Positions 37,028 through 45,501 of a stretch of DNA of 64,000 nucleotides are shown one piece after another. Positions within the stretch are counted from its first letter, which is position 1; each line of letters begins with the position of its first letter. The notes under the pieces are model-generated. The model searched no databases and was not told the DNA's origin. It was given only the letters and a program-made list of their open reading frames with translations. A program made the position numbers and the translations under genes. This DNA comes from Bradyrhizobium diazoefficiens (GTDB taxonomy: Bacteria; Pseudomonadota; Alphaproteobacteria; Rhizobiales; Xanthobacteraceae): assembly GCF_016616235.1 (NCBI RefSeq), contig NZ_CP067100.1, positions 7,604,735 to 7,668,734 of the forward strand. The letters run 5' to 3'.

Positions 37028-37486
37028 TCATTTCAGCTTGAGCTTGCATTGCGGGAGTTCGCGTCTGGCGTCCTTTTCAGCGCACCAGGATTGCATTGCT
37101 TCGACCGACGACCACGTGCTGCGTCCGTCTTCGGAGCAGCTCATCGCTGCCGCCAACACCCGATTCTGCCGGTCCGTGACCATGACGTCCTTGGGTGTGC
37201 CATTTCTGATCCAGCCAAACACGACGTCGGACTCATCCGGTTGCAGATTGCTGAGGCCGCGTTGCACCAGGCAGCCACAAAACTGCTGTTTTGATCCTCC
37301 AGCCCGCAGGCCTTTGTGCTCCATCGCACTGATGCATTTGTCATAGATGGTCATTTGTTGGGCACCCAGACTGTATTGCAAGGCAACAGCTTGCCTCTGA
37401 GCGCCGGCCTGCTGCGAACCAGTCGCCCATAGCCAGGCTGCGCCGCAAATGAAAAGTGCCATCGCCAGGTAGCTTCTCAGTCCCAT
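37028..37486 (-). CDS. Hypothetical exported cysteine-containing protein
   Basis: A 152-residue protein with an N-terminal signal (MGLRSYLAMALFICGAAWLW, cleavage probably after AGA near residue 28). The mature part has six cysteines (KCIS, FCGC, MSCSE, SWCAE, QCKL), suggesting periplasmic disulfides. GGAG precedes the ATG at 37486. It sits between the two paralogous unknown genes on the same strand and may be cotranscribed with them. Function unknown. Confidence 0.65.
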   Translation of the reverse strand: MGLRSYLAMALFICGAAWLWATGSQQAGAQRQAVALQYSLGAQQMTIYDKCISAMEHKGLRAGGSKQQFCGCLVQRGLSNLQPDESDVVFGWIRNGTPKDVMVTDRQNRVLAAAMSCSEDGRSTWSSVEAMQSWCAEKDARRELPQCKLKLK

Positions 37487-37562
37487 GGTCCCATCTCCTG
37501 CACGGCTCGGCCGATATCGCCGCCAACGACCACATCGAATGCACTCTGCCCGACGCGCCTCT

Positions 37563-38212
37563 TCAACGAGGCGCGGACCGACCATCGGCTTGCCTCTGCC
37601 GCCAGGCTTGATACGTCTCGACGAGACCGGCCCCGAACATTTGCCCCAGCCTTTTCACCCTGGTCACCGTGTCGTCGTAGATCTCCTGGAAGCGGCCGAA
37701 TTCGTGCGTCCGCTGGACCTCGTCATGCGCCGCGCGAAGCTTGTCGCGAAGTCCGAGAATGACGGGCAGTCCGGTCCTGGCAAGGTGTTGAAGGATCTCT
37801 TCGGTACAGAACGGCATATCGAGAATGGACGCAGTTCTCACATCCCCCGCGACGAGCATCGTGTTCCATTCGTCGTATGGGTTCAGGCGCAAATGGTAGA
37901 TGAGAAAATCACCGGCTTCGCCGTTCCAGCAATTGTCGTGAAGGAGCGACAACGCCCGCACATCGAGATTGTCGTTCCCCTCCGCCAACGCCTTGGTCCG
38001 AACCTGACGGATGCGAGCGTCGACCGCCTTTCGGCCTTCCTCGATCATCCTCGCCACATCGTCATGCGTGACGCGAAGATTGCTGGGATCATCCGGTTTT
38101 GCGCCGATCCTCGCGAAAAACGCAGCGTTCTCTGGATCATCCCATAATTCCGGCGGAACAATATGTTTCCCGGGTCAGGCGGGCGTCGTCGTCCAAAACC
38201 AAAGATGGCCAT
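37563..38212 (-). CDS. Hypothetical protein interrupted by a -1 frameshift at G-GGA-AAC
   Basis: The ATG at 38212 (MAIFGFGRRRPPDPG, GGGAGCG upstream) opens a frame that diverges from the paralogue at 36249-36851 after about 16 codons. Homology continues in the -1 frame (HIVPPELWDDPENAAFFARIG...), which runs to the stop at 37563. The switch point is GGGAAAC (38171 down to 38165), in exact X-XXY-YYZ phase. The product after shifting would be about 216 residues, close to the paralogue. Either a one-base indel has inactivated the gene or the shift is programmed. No start codon in the -1 frame lies near the junction. Confidence 0.6.
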
Positions 38213-38701
38213 GTCTGCGCTCCCAGCGAACGTCGCCGGGCACTGGAACATGACCGGCGTTTCCTGCCGGTAAAGGCAAGCGCGCAAGACGCTGTGCGGT
38301 TAACCGCGGTCAAGCTTTTCGATCGCATTGAAACCGCAAGCGCGCCGAAGGCCGTCTAAACGGCGGCCGTGATGCCATGGACATGGCGCAAGTTCGGAGG
38401 CGAGCCAAGCATCGGCGCCCCACGGCGTGTGAGAGGCCGCCACATCATGGTGCCCCAGCGAAGCTATAGTGCCCATCTTCATCGGCCGCGGCGCGCGCCA
38501 GCTCGTACAGCAGCATGGATTTGGTCTTGTCCGCCAGCATGACCGGTCGCGGGCGCCACGATCAACTTGGCTTCCTCACAAACGCGCGGAACGCACCGGC
38601 TAGACAATTGTTGCTCGCCGGCTTTTGGCGAACGGCTGAAATACAGCTGCGGGATATAAGGAACCGGGCGCACGCGAGCCCGTTCGATCCAGTGATTGAC
38701 C
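38213..38701. other. 489-base interval without a recognisable gene
   Basis: Short open frames exist on both strands, such as a 31-codon minus-strand frame reading MLADKTKSMLLYELARAAAD near 38450-38544, but none has a convincing ribosome site or family. The sequence may include remains of a decayed gene. Confidence 0.4.
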
Positions 38702-39670
38702 ATGGCCGCCAGCGCATCCGCAAAATCCAAGAAAGTCATCTTCGCCGCCGTGCTCGGCAACTTCATGGTGGCCGTCACCAAGCTGGTGGCAGCCCTGCTC
38801 TCCGGCAGTTCTTCCATGCTCAGCGAAAGCGCGCACTCATTTGTCGATACCGGCAATGAGGCATTGCTGCTTTATGGCTATTACCGCTCCCGCCGCGCGC
38901 CGGACCGAACGCACCCCTTGGGGTACGGCCGTGAACTCTATTTCTGGAGTTTTGTCGTCGCGCTGTTGCTGTTTGCCCTGGGAGCGGGGATTTCCATCTA
39001 CGAAGGGATCTCCCATCTCGCAGACCCTTCCCCGATCGAGAACCTCACGGCAAACTATGTCGTGCTTGCTTTGTCGGCCCTGTTCGAAGGCGCCTCATGG
39101 TTGCTGGCGCTTGCCACATTCCGGACGATCAAGGGCGAACTCAGCTACTGGGAGGCGATCAGGCGCAGCAAGGACCCGCCCTCGTTTATGGTGCTTCTGG
39201 AAGATACAGCCGCCCTGATCGGCATTTCGATCGCAGCCCTTGGCATTTACTTGGCAGACCGCCTGGCGAGCCCCGCTCTTGACGGTGTGGCTTCGATCCT
39301 GATCGGCAGCATGCTCGGCGCCATGGCCCTGATCCTTGCCAGGGAGAACAAGGAACTGCTGATCGGCGAGCGCGCCCACGAGGCGATCAGCAACTCGATC
39401 CTTGCGCTGGCCTCGAACCAACCGGGTGTCGAAAAGGCAAACGGTGCGCTGACCGTTCATCTTGCGCCGGATCAGATCGTGGTCACGCTCAGCCTCAAAT
39501 TTTCCGATAACCTGCGCACGCCCGAACTCGAACAATGTGTCGAGGCGCTCGAGCGGCGCATTCGCGCCAAGCATCCCGAGGTGGTTTCGCTCTTCGTCAA
39601 GCCCCAGACCGCCCGGACCTTTCATGCCGCCCGCCAGCTCAGATTCGGCCAAGCCTCTCGACGAGACTAA
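38702..39670 (+). CDS. Cation diffusion facilitator (CDF) metal transporter
   Basis: A 322-residue metal/proton antiporter. The N-terminal domain has six helices with metal-site motifs in helix 2 (SESAHSFVDTGNEALLLYG) and helix 5 (LLEDTAALIGISIAALG), as in the SLC30A9-like CDF group. RRAPDRTHPLGYGRELYFWSF is a typical inter-helix signature. The C-terminal cytoplasmic domain (about 205-310) ends EALERRIRAKHPEVVSLFVKP. The start is the ATG at 38702, with no strong ribosome site. Likely substrates are Zn2+, Mn2+ or Fe2+. Confidence 0.88.
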   Translation: MAASASAKSKKVIFAAVLGNFMVAVTKLVAALLSGSSSMLSESAHSFVDTGNEALLLYGYYRSRRAPDRTHPLGYGRELYFWSFVVALLLFALGAGISIYEGISHLADPSPIENLTANYVVLALSALFEGASWLLALATFRTIKGELSYWEAIRRSKDPPSFMVLLEDTAALIGISIAALGIYLADRLASPALDGVASILIGSMLGAMALILARENKELLIGERAHEAISNSILALASNQPGVEKANGALTVHLAPDQIVVTLSLKFSDNLRTPELEQCVEALERRIRAKHPEVVSLFVKPQTARTFHAARQLRFGQASRRD

Positions 39671-39778
39671 GACCGGCTGACAGCCGGCGCTCGGCGACGT
39701 CACGTATCCCGCCCCTCAGCTCGCCCGGGAACTAGCAAGCGCACGATTTCTGTCTTGCCGTTGACTTGCCGTTGGTCG

Positions 39779-39904
39779 CTGAACCGCAAAGTACTGGTCT
39801 TGGCTCAGCCGCAGCTTGCCCGGCAGTTCGAGCGCATGCGCCAGGGTCAGGCTCATGGTCACAGCCGCGAGCATCACCGTCAGAAGTTCGAGCGCATAAT
39901 ACAT
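39779..39904 (-). pseudogene. N-terminal fragment of a DUF1772-like membrane protein
   Basis: MYYALELLTVMLAAVTMSL, then TLAHALELPGKLRLSQDQYFAVQ, resembles the first 42 residues of DUF1772 (anthrone-oxygenase-like) integral membrane proteins, including the HALELPGKLRL motif. The reading then becomes unrelated and soon stops. The remaining three helices are missing. Confidence 0.6.
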
Positions 39905-40231
39905 GGCCGCGTCCTTTCCACAGTCTCGGCCAAAGCAACCGTGTGCCGCGCCAACGCTTCGCGCCGGATTTTATCGAGGCAGTCGCATCCAGCGCCGTCG
40001 TCGAGAACGAATTCCGTGAACATCACCGCGCGACCAAGAACGGGCGGCGAGCGCACGTTGCCGCCACCGTGCTGGTCATGACGACATCGTGGATTCGGAG
40101 GAACGTCCGAATAGCGCATGAGTTGCGTCCTCAAACAGTGGATTACCGTCTCCGGTTGTTCCCGGCCCGCTCGGCTGCAGCGCCTGGCAGCGGGCTCAAC
40201 ATACGACGCGCGATGATTGGAGGAACTGGAC
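39905..40231. other. Interval upstream of the erythromycin-esterase-like gene
   Basis: 327 bases without a supported gene. It ends in a strong ribosome site (GGAGGA) for the 40232 gene and presumably contains its promoter. Confidence 0.45.
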
Positions 40232-41569
40232 ATGCCGCTTTCGCCCGCCGCCGAGCGCATTCGCGAGAGCAGCGATCGCGAGTTGATCGATCTCCTGCAC
40301 GTGGCGGGCGAGCCCCTTCCCGCGCCCGAACAGGAGAACTTTGGGGCCTGTTTCGATCGGTTCGCCCATGCAAAAATCGTATTGCTCGGAGAATCGAGCC
40401 ACGGCACATCGGAATTCTATCGCGCTCGGGCGGCCATCACGCGGCAGCTGATCGAGTGCCATGGGTTCAACATTGTGGCAATCGAAGCCGACTGGCCAGA
40501 CGTTGCGGCACTCGACCATCTGGTGCGGCAATTGCCGTCCGCACAGCCCACGGAGCCGCCATTTCAACGCTTCCCGGTGTGGATGTGGCGCAATCTGGAG
40601 GTCAAACAATTCATCGATTTTCTGCGCATCCACAACGACGGCCGCGCAATGGATCAGCGGGTCGAGCTGCGAGGTCTCGACGTCTACAGCCTCGGCAGCT
40701 CGATGGCGGCCGTGATCGACTATCTCGATCGCGTCGACCCAGAGCGCGCCCGGGAAGCGCGCGAACGCTACGGCTGCCTGACGCCTTGGCAATCAGATCC
40801 GGCCCGCTATGGCCATGCGGTCCTGTCCGGCCGCGATACCTGCGAGGGTGACGTGGTCGCGCAGCTTCGGGAGCTGCTCGACCATCGGCTTGCATATGCC
40901 CAGCGCGATGGCGAAGCGTTCTTCGACGCGGCGCAGAACGCGCGGATCGTGCGCGCGGCCGAACGCTATTACCGGATCATGTATCGCGGTTCGACGGAAT
41001 CCTGGAATCTGCGGGACCGGCACATGTTCGACACGCTGCAATACGTGATCAAGCAGCGCGGACCAAAGGCGAAGGCCGTTGTATGGGCGCACAATTCGCA
41101 TATCGGCAACGCCGCGGCAACTGCCATGGGCTGGGCCGGCGAGTTCAACATTGGCGAATTGACGCGCAACGCATATGGCGACGATGCCGTGTTGATCGGC
41201 TTCGGCACCGACCGCGGTACGGTCGCGGCAGCGACTGACTGGGGCGGCGACATGCAAATCAAGTCGGTGCGGCCAGCTCGCGAGGACTCTTACGAGTATC
41301 TGTTCCGGCGCACGGGGCTCGCGCGGTCGTTGACAGACTGGCGGACCCCTGGCCGCAGCGCTCTGAGCGATGCCTTGGCCGCTTCGCGGATCGAACGGGC
41401 CATTGGGGTCGTGTACCGCCCGGAGACGGAATTTCTCAGCCACTATTTCGAAGCGGTGCTGCCGGAACAGTTCGACGCATTCGTCTGGTTCGAGGAAACG
41501 CGGGCTGTCACCCCGCTTGCGACGAGGGGCGGTTACGGCGCCGCCGAGACCTATCCATTCGGATTCTGA
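40232..41569 (+). CDS. Erythromycin esterase family protein
   Basis: A 445-residue protein of the EreA/SuccB family. It has the family core LLGESSHGTSEFYRARAAITRQLIE (the ExxHG motif carrying the catalytic base), AIEADWPDVAAL, VWMWRNLEVKQFIDFLR and VVWAHNSHIGNA (conserved histidines). GGAGGA precedes the ATG at 40232 by 7 bases. Most chromosomal members do not hydrolyse macrolides and their function is unknown. It is followed after three bases by a hydrolase-phosphoribosyltransferase fusion. The same two families are often linked in stress-related loci. Confidence 0.85.
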   Translation: MPLSPAAERIRESSDRELIDLLHVAGEPLPAPEQENFGACFDRFAHAKIVLLGESSHGTSEFYRARAAITRQLIECHGFNIVAIEADWPDVAALDHLVRQLPSAQPTEPPFQRFPVWMWRNLEVKQFIDFLRIHNDGRAMDQRVELRGLDVYSLGSSMAAVIDYLDRVDPERAREARERYGCLTPWQSDPARYGHAVLSGRDTCEGDVVAQLRELLDHRLAYAQRDGEAFFDAAQNARIVRAAERYYRIMYRGSTESWNLRDRHMFDTLQYVIKQRGPKAKAVVWAHNSHIGNAAATAMGWAGEFNIGELTRNAYGDDAVLIGFGTDRGTVAAATDWGGDMQIKSVRPAREDSYEYLFRRTGLARSLTDWRTPGRSALSDALAASRIERAIGVVYRPETEFLSHYFEAVLPEQFDAFVWFEETRAVTPLATRGGYGAAETYPFGF

Positions 41570-41572
41570 TGG

Positions 41573-42898
41573 ATGAGAAGCGCACGAGAGCAACTCAGCG
41601 AAGTCTCGATCGGACCACACGTACTCGCAGGGATTCTGGGCGTCCCCGAGGGCGCGACCGGACTCGTGATCTTCGCGCATGGAAGCGGTAGCGGTCGCCT
41701 GAGCCCGCGCAACAACCAGGTGGCTGCCGGCCTGCGCGAGGCCGGCCTTGCGACATTATTGCTCGATCTTCTGAGTCCAGAGGAGGAACGTGACCGCCGG
41801 AATGTCTTCGACATTGCGCTGTTGGCGTCACGGCTCTCCGAAGCCGCCGACTGGACCCGTAAAAGGCGAGAGCTCGACAGACTTCCGATCGGTTACTTCG
41901 GTGCGAGCACGGGCGCCGCGGCAGCACTGGCTTCTGCGGCCAAGCGGCAGGACGTTGCCGCTGTGGTATCGCGAGGCGGCCGTCCGGATCTTGCCGCCGA
42001 CGCACTGCACGCCGTCAATGCGCCGACGCTGCTGGTCGTCGGCGGGGCGGATCTAACGGTCATCCCGCTCAACCGCTCGGCGCTCGCGCAGCTGGTTTGC
42101 GAAAAGGAGCTCGTTGTCGTCCCTGGAGCGACCCACCTCTTCGAAGAACCCGGCACGCTTGACCAAGTCGTGCAGCATGCGAAACGATGGTTTCACCGAT
42201 TCCTCTCCGCGCCGCTACCGGACCCCGCGTCCAGCGTCTTCGCCGACCGGCATGAAGCCGGACGCAGGCTCGTCCCAGCTCTGTCGAAGTTCAAGGACCG
42301 GAACCCCATCGTGCTCGCGCTGCCGCGTGGCGGCGTGCCCGTCGCGTTCGAAGTCGCACAGGCGCTGAACGCACCGCTGGATGTGGTCCTTGTCCGCAAG
42401 ATCGGTGCACCCGGGCACGAGGAGCTCGGGCTCGGCGCCATGGTGGACGGCGCCCACCCGCAGGTCGTGATGAATGACGAGATCGTTCGCGCGGTTCAGC
42501 CGTCAAGCGCCTATCTGGAGGCCGAAACGTCGCGACAGCTCGCCGAGATCGAGCGCCGCCGTCGCATCTACCGCAGTGGCGAAGCCCCTCTCGAGGTCAC
42601 CGGCCGCGTCGTCATCGTGGTCGACGATGGCATTGCGACCGGCGGCACCATGAAGGCCGTGCTCAAGGCCCTTTCGAGCGCGAAACCCGAGTGGTTGGTG
42701 CTTGCAATTCCGGTCGCGCCCGGCGACTCAATTGCCAGCCTGCGTGCGGATACTGACGAGATCATTTGCCTGACCACTCCTGATCCATTTTTTGCCGTCG
42801 GCATGCACTATCGGGATTTCGAACAGACCTCCGATGCCGAGGTCATCCAATTGTTGCGTCGCGCAAACCTCAGACGCCAAGGGCGAACGCGGGCGTGA
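41573..42898 (+). CDS. Dienelactone hydrolase-like / phosphoribosyltransferase fusion protein
   Basis: A 441-residue two-domain protein. Residues about 1-205 form an alpha/beta hydrolase (VIFAHGSGSGR, nucleophile elbow GYFGASTGAA, acid VVGGADLTVIP, histidine GATHLFEEP). Residues about 220-435 form a type I phosphoribosyltransferase with the PRPP loop VIVVDDGIATGGTMKAV and LALPRGGVPVAFEVA. Both sites look intact. The ATG lies three bases after the previous stop, so the genes are cotranscribed. The physiological substrate is unknown. Confidence 0.87.
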   Translation: MRSAREQLSEVSIGPHVLAGILGVPEGATGLVIFAHGSGSGRLSPRNNQVAAGLREAGLATLLLDLLSPEEERDRRNVFDIALLASRLSEAADWTRKRRELDRLPIGYFGASTGAAAALASAAKRQDVAAVVSRGGRPDLAADALHAVNAPTLLVVGGADLTVIPLNRSALAQLVCEKELVVVPGATHLFEEPGTLDQVVQHAKRWFHRFLSAPLPDPASSVFADRHEAGRRLVPALSKFKDRNPIVLALPRGGVPVAFEVAQALNAPLDVVLVRKIGAPGHEELGLGAMVDGAHPQVVMNDEIVRAVQPSSAYLEAETSRQLAEIERRRRIYRSGEAPLEVTGRVVIVVDDGIATGGTMKAVLKALSSAKPEWLVLAIPVAPGDSIASLRADTDEIICLTTPDPFFAVGMHYRDFEQTSDAEVIQLLRRANLRRQGRTRA

Positions 42899-43029
42899 AT
42901 TCGACCCTACGGGGACAAGCGTTGACGGCCGCCGCGCATCTTCGAGCGCAGCGGCGCATCGCTTCATAGCGGAATCGCGCAGCGCAATCCGCCCATTCGA
43001 CCATCTGTCCATCGCACCGCCGCCGACGG

Positions 43030-43323
43030 TCAGTGCTTCACATGCTCGAACACCACAATCACGCCGGTCGGCTCGGGCTCATGAGCCATCAGGCGCGTCA
43101 GGTCGGAATCGCCCCAATCGGCGAGGCTGACGACTTCGCCGCTCTCCCGCTCCGTACCCAGCGAGGGCGTGGGCTCGAGGACCTTGAGACCCATCTCATC
43201 GACGAAGAAAGTGTGCTCGCCGAACATGCCATTGAGCTGTGGCATGGCGGGATGCTCGTCGGGCAGCACCTGAGCACCGAGCTGATTGACGGTCTGCTTC
43301 ACCTGTTCGGACGTTAGCTTCAT
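43030..43323 (-). CDS. Small hypothetical protein
   Basis: 97 residues, acidic, without signal peptide or membrane segment (MKLTSEQVKQTVNQLGAQVLPDEHP...). GGAGCAG lies upstream of the ATG. FGEHTFFVDEMGLKVLE looks like a beta-rich core. No family is recognised. It is the last accessory-looking gene before the core genes at 43.5 kb. Confidence 0.6.
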   Translation of the reverse strand: MKLTSEQVKQTVNQLGAQVLPDEHPAMPQLNGMFGEHTFFVDEMGLKVLEPTPSLGTERESGEVVSLADWGDSDLTRLMAHEPEPTGVIVVFEHVKH

Positions 43324-43532
43324 CGGGCTGCTCCGTTTCTGTCGTGTCCGGTTTTATGAACTGAGCCGCGGCAAGCGTTCCCTGCGCCTGTGCCGCCTGG
43401 CTCAACTTCCGAACAGGCGCTGCAAACAAACGTTCCAGCGAAATGCAATTCGTGATCGCGGAGTTTCATCAGCCGCGCTCGCGGCACAGAAGCGCCACAG
43501 GATGCACATGATCTGGCCGGCGCGAGGATCCG

Positions 43533-44225
43533 CTACTCGCTGGCCTCGGCGACCTCGCCGACCGACAGCGCGCAGATGCGCGATAAATAGGTGTAGGGCA
43601 AGCCGGTCTCCTCGGCCCAGGTATTGAACTGCGCCTGCACCTTGGCAAGGTCGCCCTTCGACTTGACCTCTTCGGCGATTTCGAGGCCGGCCTCGCGCAG
43701 GCAGGCGACGACGTCCTTTGATGTCACAAAACCGTCCCAGCCGACGAAGCGCAGCAGCATCTGGCCGGTGTTACCGCCAAGCCGGCTGCCGCGCTTGGAG
43801 AGGAGATCGAGCAGGCCGACTTCGTTGGACGGCGGCCAGTTCGCCAGAAACCTGCCGAAGCTGCCGTGCTCCTTTGCGATCTCCTGCACGAAGGCGGCGT
43901 TGTCGCGCACCGACATGATCTTGGCGCCGTTGCGCACGATGCGCGCATCGCGCAGCAGGCCTTCCCAATAATCCTCGGGCTGGAAGCTGAGCCTGGCCGG
44001 CGCAAAGTGCAGGAAGGCCTCTTCGAAGCCATCCCATTTCGAATCGATGACGCTCCAGGCAAAGCCCGCGCAAAACACCCGTCTGGTCATCTCGGCGAGG
44101 ATGCGATCGTCGCCGAGTTTTGCGAGGCCCTTCAGGTCGGGCTTGGCGGGCATCAGCTTTTCAAGCGCCTTGGGGCCGCCCTTGCGCTTCTCGGCGCGGG
44201 CACGGATGGTTTTGAAGGAGGTCAT
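43533..44225 (-). CDS. DNA-3-methyladenine glycosylase I (Tag)-like protein
   Basis: A 230-residue HhH-GPD-related base excision enzyme. It has the Tag core FCAGFAWSVIDSKWDGFEEAF, DYWEGLLRDARIVRNGAKIMSV, EHGSFGRFLANWP and LGGNTGQMLLRFVGWDGFVTS. It lacks the N-terminal Cys-x-W zinc-ligand start of E. coli Tag, so it belongs to a divergent branch. It lies 139 bases downstream of the UppS-like gene on the same strand. Confidence 0.8.
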   Translation of the reverse strand: MTSFKTIRARAEKRKGGPKALEKLMPAKPDLKGLAKLGDDRILAEMTRRVFCAGFAWSVIDSKWDGFEEAFLHFAPARLSFQPEDYWEGLLRDARIVRNGAKIMSVRDNAAFVQEIAKEHGSFGRFLANWPPSNEVGLLDLLSKRGSRLGGNTGQMLLRFVGWDGFVTSKDVVACLREAGLEIAEEVKSKGDLAKVQAQFNTWAEETGLPYTYLSRICALSVGEVAEASE

Positions 44226-44364
44226 TGCGGATGCCCGCGTTGAGGGTGCGCTACGACATCAGAATTCGGTGGTCCGGTCCAGTTCCCGCAGCGGCGCTCG
44301 GCTTGCTTCGTCCTTCGCCGCGCATGATGGCGCTGCGGAGCCCCTTGCTCGGCCCGCCGCACGA

Positions 44365-45096
44365 TCACGCCCGCGAGAGGCTCGGCACCTCCTCCGGCAT
44401 GATGGCCTGGAGGCCGCCGAAGCGGCGCTCGCGGCCATGGAAGGAAGCCAGCGCCGCGGCGAGATCGCCGGCATCAAATTCGGGCCACATCCGCTCGGTG
44501 AAGTGCAGCTCGGCATAGGCGCCTTCCCACAGCAGGAAATCCGACAGCCGCTTCTCGCCCGAGGTGCGGATGATGAGATCGACGTCGCGAAGGCCGGCCT
44601 CGCCGGTGACAAGCTGCGAGAAGGCTTCGCGGGTGAGGCTGGTCAGCGCCGCCGCCTTCGCCGCGGCGTTGAGGATGGCATCGCGCGCGGAATAGTCGAC
44701 GGCGATGCGTAGATGCAGCGTGGTGCCTAGCGAGGTGGCGTCCTCGGCGCGTGCGATCGCACTCGCGATGCCGTCGGGCAGACGATCGCGACGGCCGATC
44801 ACGGAAAGTCGCACGCCATTCTTGACCAGGCTCCGCACCTCGTTGGCGAGATAGAAGCGGAGCAGGGTCATCAGCGCGGCGACTTCCGCCTTGGGCCTGC
44901 GCCAATTGTCGGTAGAGAAGGCGTAGAGCGTCAGTGTCCCGATGCCCTGCTTGGGCGCGGCCTCGACGATGCGGCGGATGGTCTCGACGCCGGCCTCGTG
45001 GCCGCGTACACGCGACAGGCCGCGCCGCGTCGCCCACCTGCCGTTGCCGTCCATGATGATGCCGACGTGAAGCTTCTCGTTCATGTTACTTTGCAT
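44365..45096 (-). CDS. uppS: Isoprenyl transferase (UppS-like)
   Basis: A 243-residue cis-prenyltransferase that would extend farnesyl diphosphate to a polyprenyl carrier. It has the signature [13 protein letters not shown] (Asp16), [56 protein letters not shown] and WPEFDAGDL. The start is taken as the ATG at 45096 with GGAG eight bases upstream; a second ATG at 45084 is possible. The start codon lies inside a palindromic operator. It is not in the usual cdsA/dxr cluster, so it may be a second, regulated enzyme. Confidence 0.88.
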   Translation of the reverse strand: MQSNMNEKLHVGIIMDGNGRWATRRGLSRVRGHEAGVETIRRIVEAAPKQGIGTLTLYAFSTDNWRRPKAEVAALMTLLRFYLANEVRSLVKNGVRLSVIGRRDRLPDGIASAIARAEDATSLGTTLHLRIAVDYSARDAILNAAAKAAALTSLTREAFSQLVTGEAGLRDVDLIIRTSGEKRLSDFLLWEGAYAELHFTERMWPEFDAGDLAAALASFHGRERRFGGLQAIMPEEVPSLSRA

Positions 45097-45104
45097 TGCA
45101 AAGT
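45088..45104. promoter_or_regulatory. Operator palindrome ACTTTGCA-T-TGCAAAGT over the uppS start
   Basis: A perfect 8-1-8 inverted repeat spanning the uppS start codon. The identical 17 bases occur at 46159-46175 ahead of the membrane protein/HTH operon, pointing to the HTH regulator encoded between them. Confidence 0.7.
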
Positions 45105-45126
45105 CTCCGGTCAAAAAAGGGTAGGA

Positions 45127-45501
45127 TCAGGTCGAGACGATGCCGAGGCGGCCGAGCGGCGGTGCCTCGCGGCCGGCGGCCTTGGCGGCGTCGCGCACCA
45201 GGCGCTCGAGCACGGCGAGATAGTCGAGGAAGCGGCGGCGGCCGGCCTTGGTCAGGCGGCAGGTGGTGTGCGGGCGGTTGCCCTCATAGCCCTTTGTCAC
45301 CTCGACGAGCCCGGCCTCCTGGAGCACGGCGAGATGCCGGCTGAGATTGCCGTCGGTGAGGCCGCAGAGCTGCTTGAGATCGGCGAACGCGAGCCCCTTG
45401 GGATGTGCCATCAGCGAGGTCAGCAGCCCGAGCCTTGCCTTCTCGTGGATCACGCGGTCGAGCCCTTCATAGGAGAAGGGCGCGCTGTCAGTCTTCGACA
45501 T
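45127..45501 (-). CDS. Winged-helix transcriptional regulator (HTH_34/MarR-ArsR-like)
   Basis: A 124-residue regulator: LDRVIHEKARLGLLTSLMAHPKGLAFADLKQLCGLTDGNLSRHLAVLQEAGLVEVTKGYEGNRPHTTCRLTKAG is the winged-helix DUF2087/HTH_34 pattern. The start is the second of two adjacent ATGs (45504 or 45501), with GGAG upstream. It overlaps the end of the membrane protein gene by 14 bases. Two identical palindromes flank the locus and are its likely operators. Confidence 0.85.
   Translation of the reverse strand: MSKTDSAPFSYEGLDRVIHEKARLGLLTSLMAHPKGLAFADLKQLCGLTDGNLSRHLAVLQEAGLVEVTKGYEGNRPHTTCRLTKAGRRRFLDYLAVLERLVRDAAKAAGREAPPLGRLGIVST

Noticed and set aside
38479..38856. Minus-strand 125-codon frame near the CDF gene
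   Set aside because: Its first third is antisense to the well-supported CDF start, and the rest shows no family or ribosome site.
34183..43500. A tRNA-end direct repeat marking an integrated element
   Set aside because: I looked for a second copy of TTCGAATCGTGTCGGGTGCG in this stretch and saw none, and no integrase gene is present.
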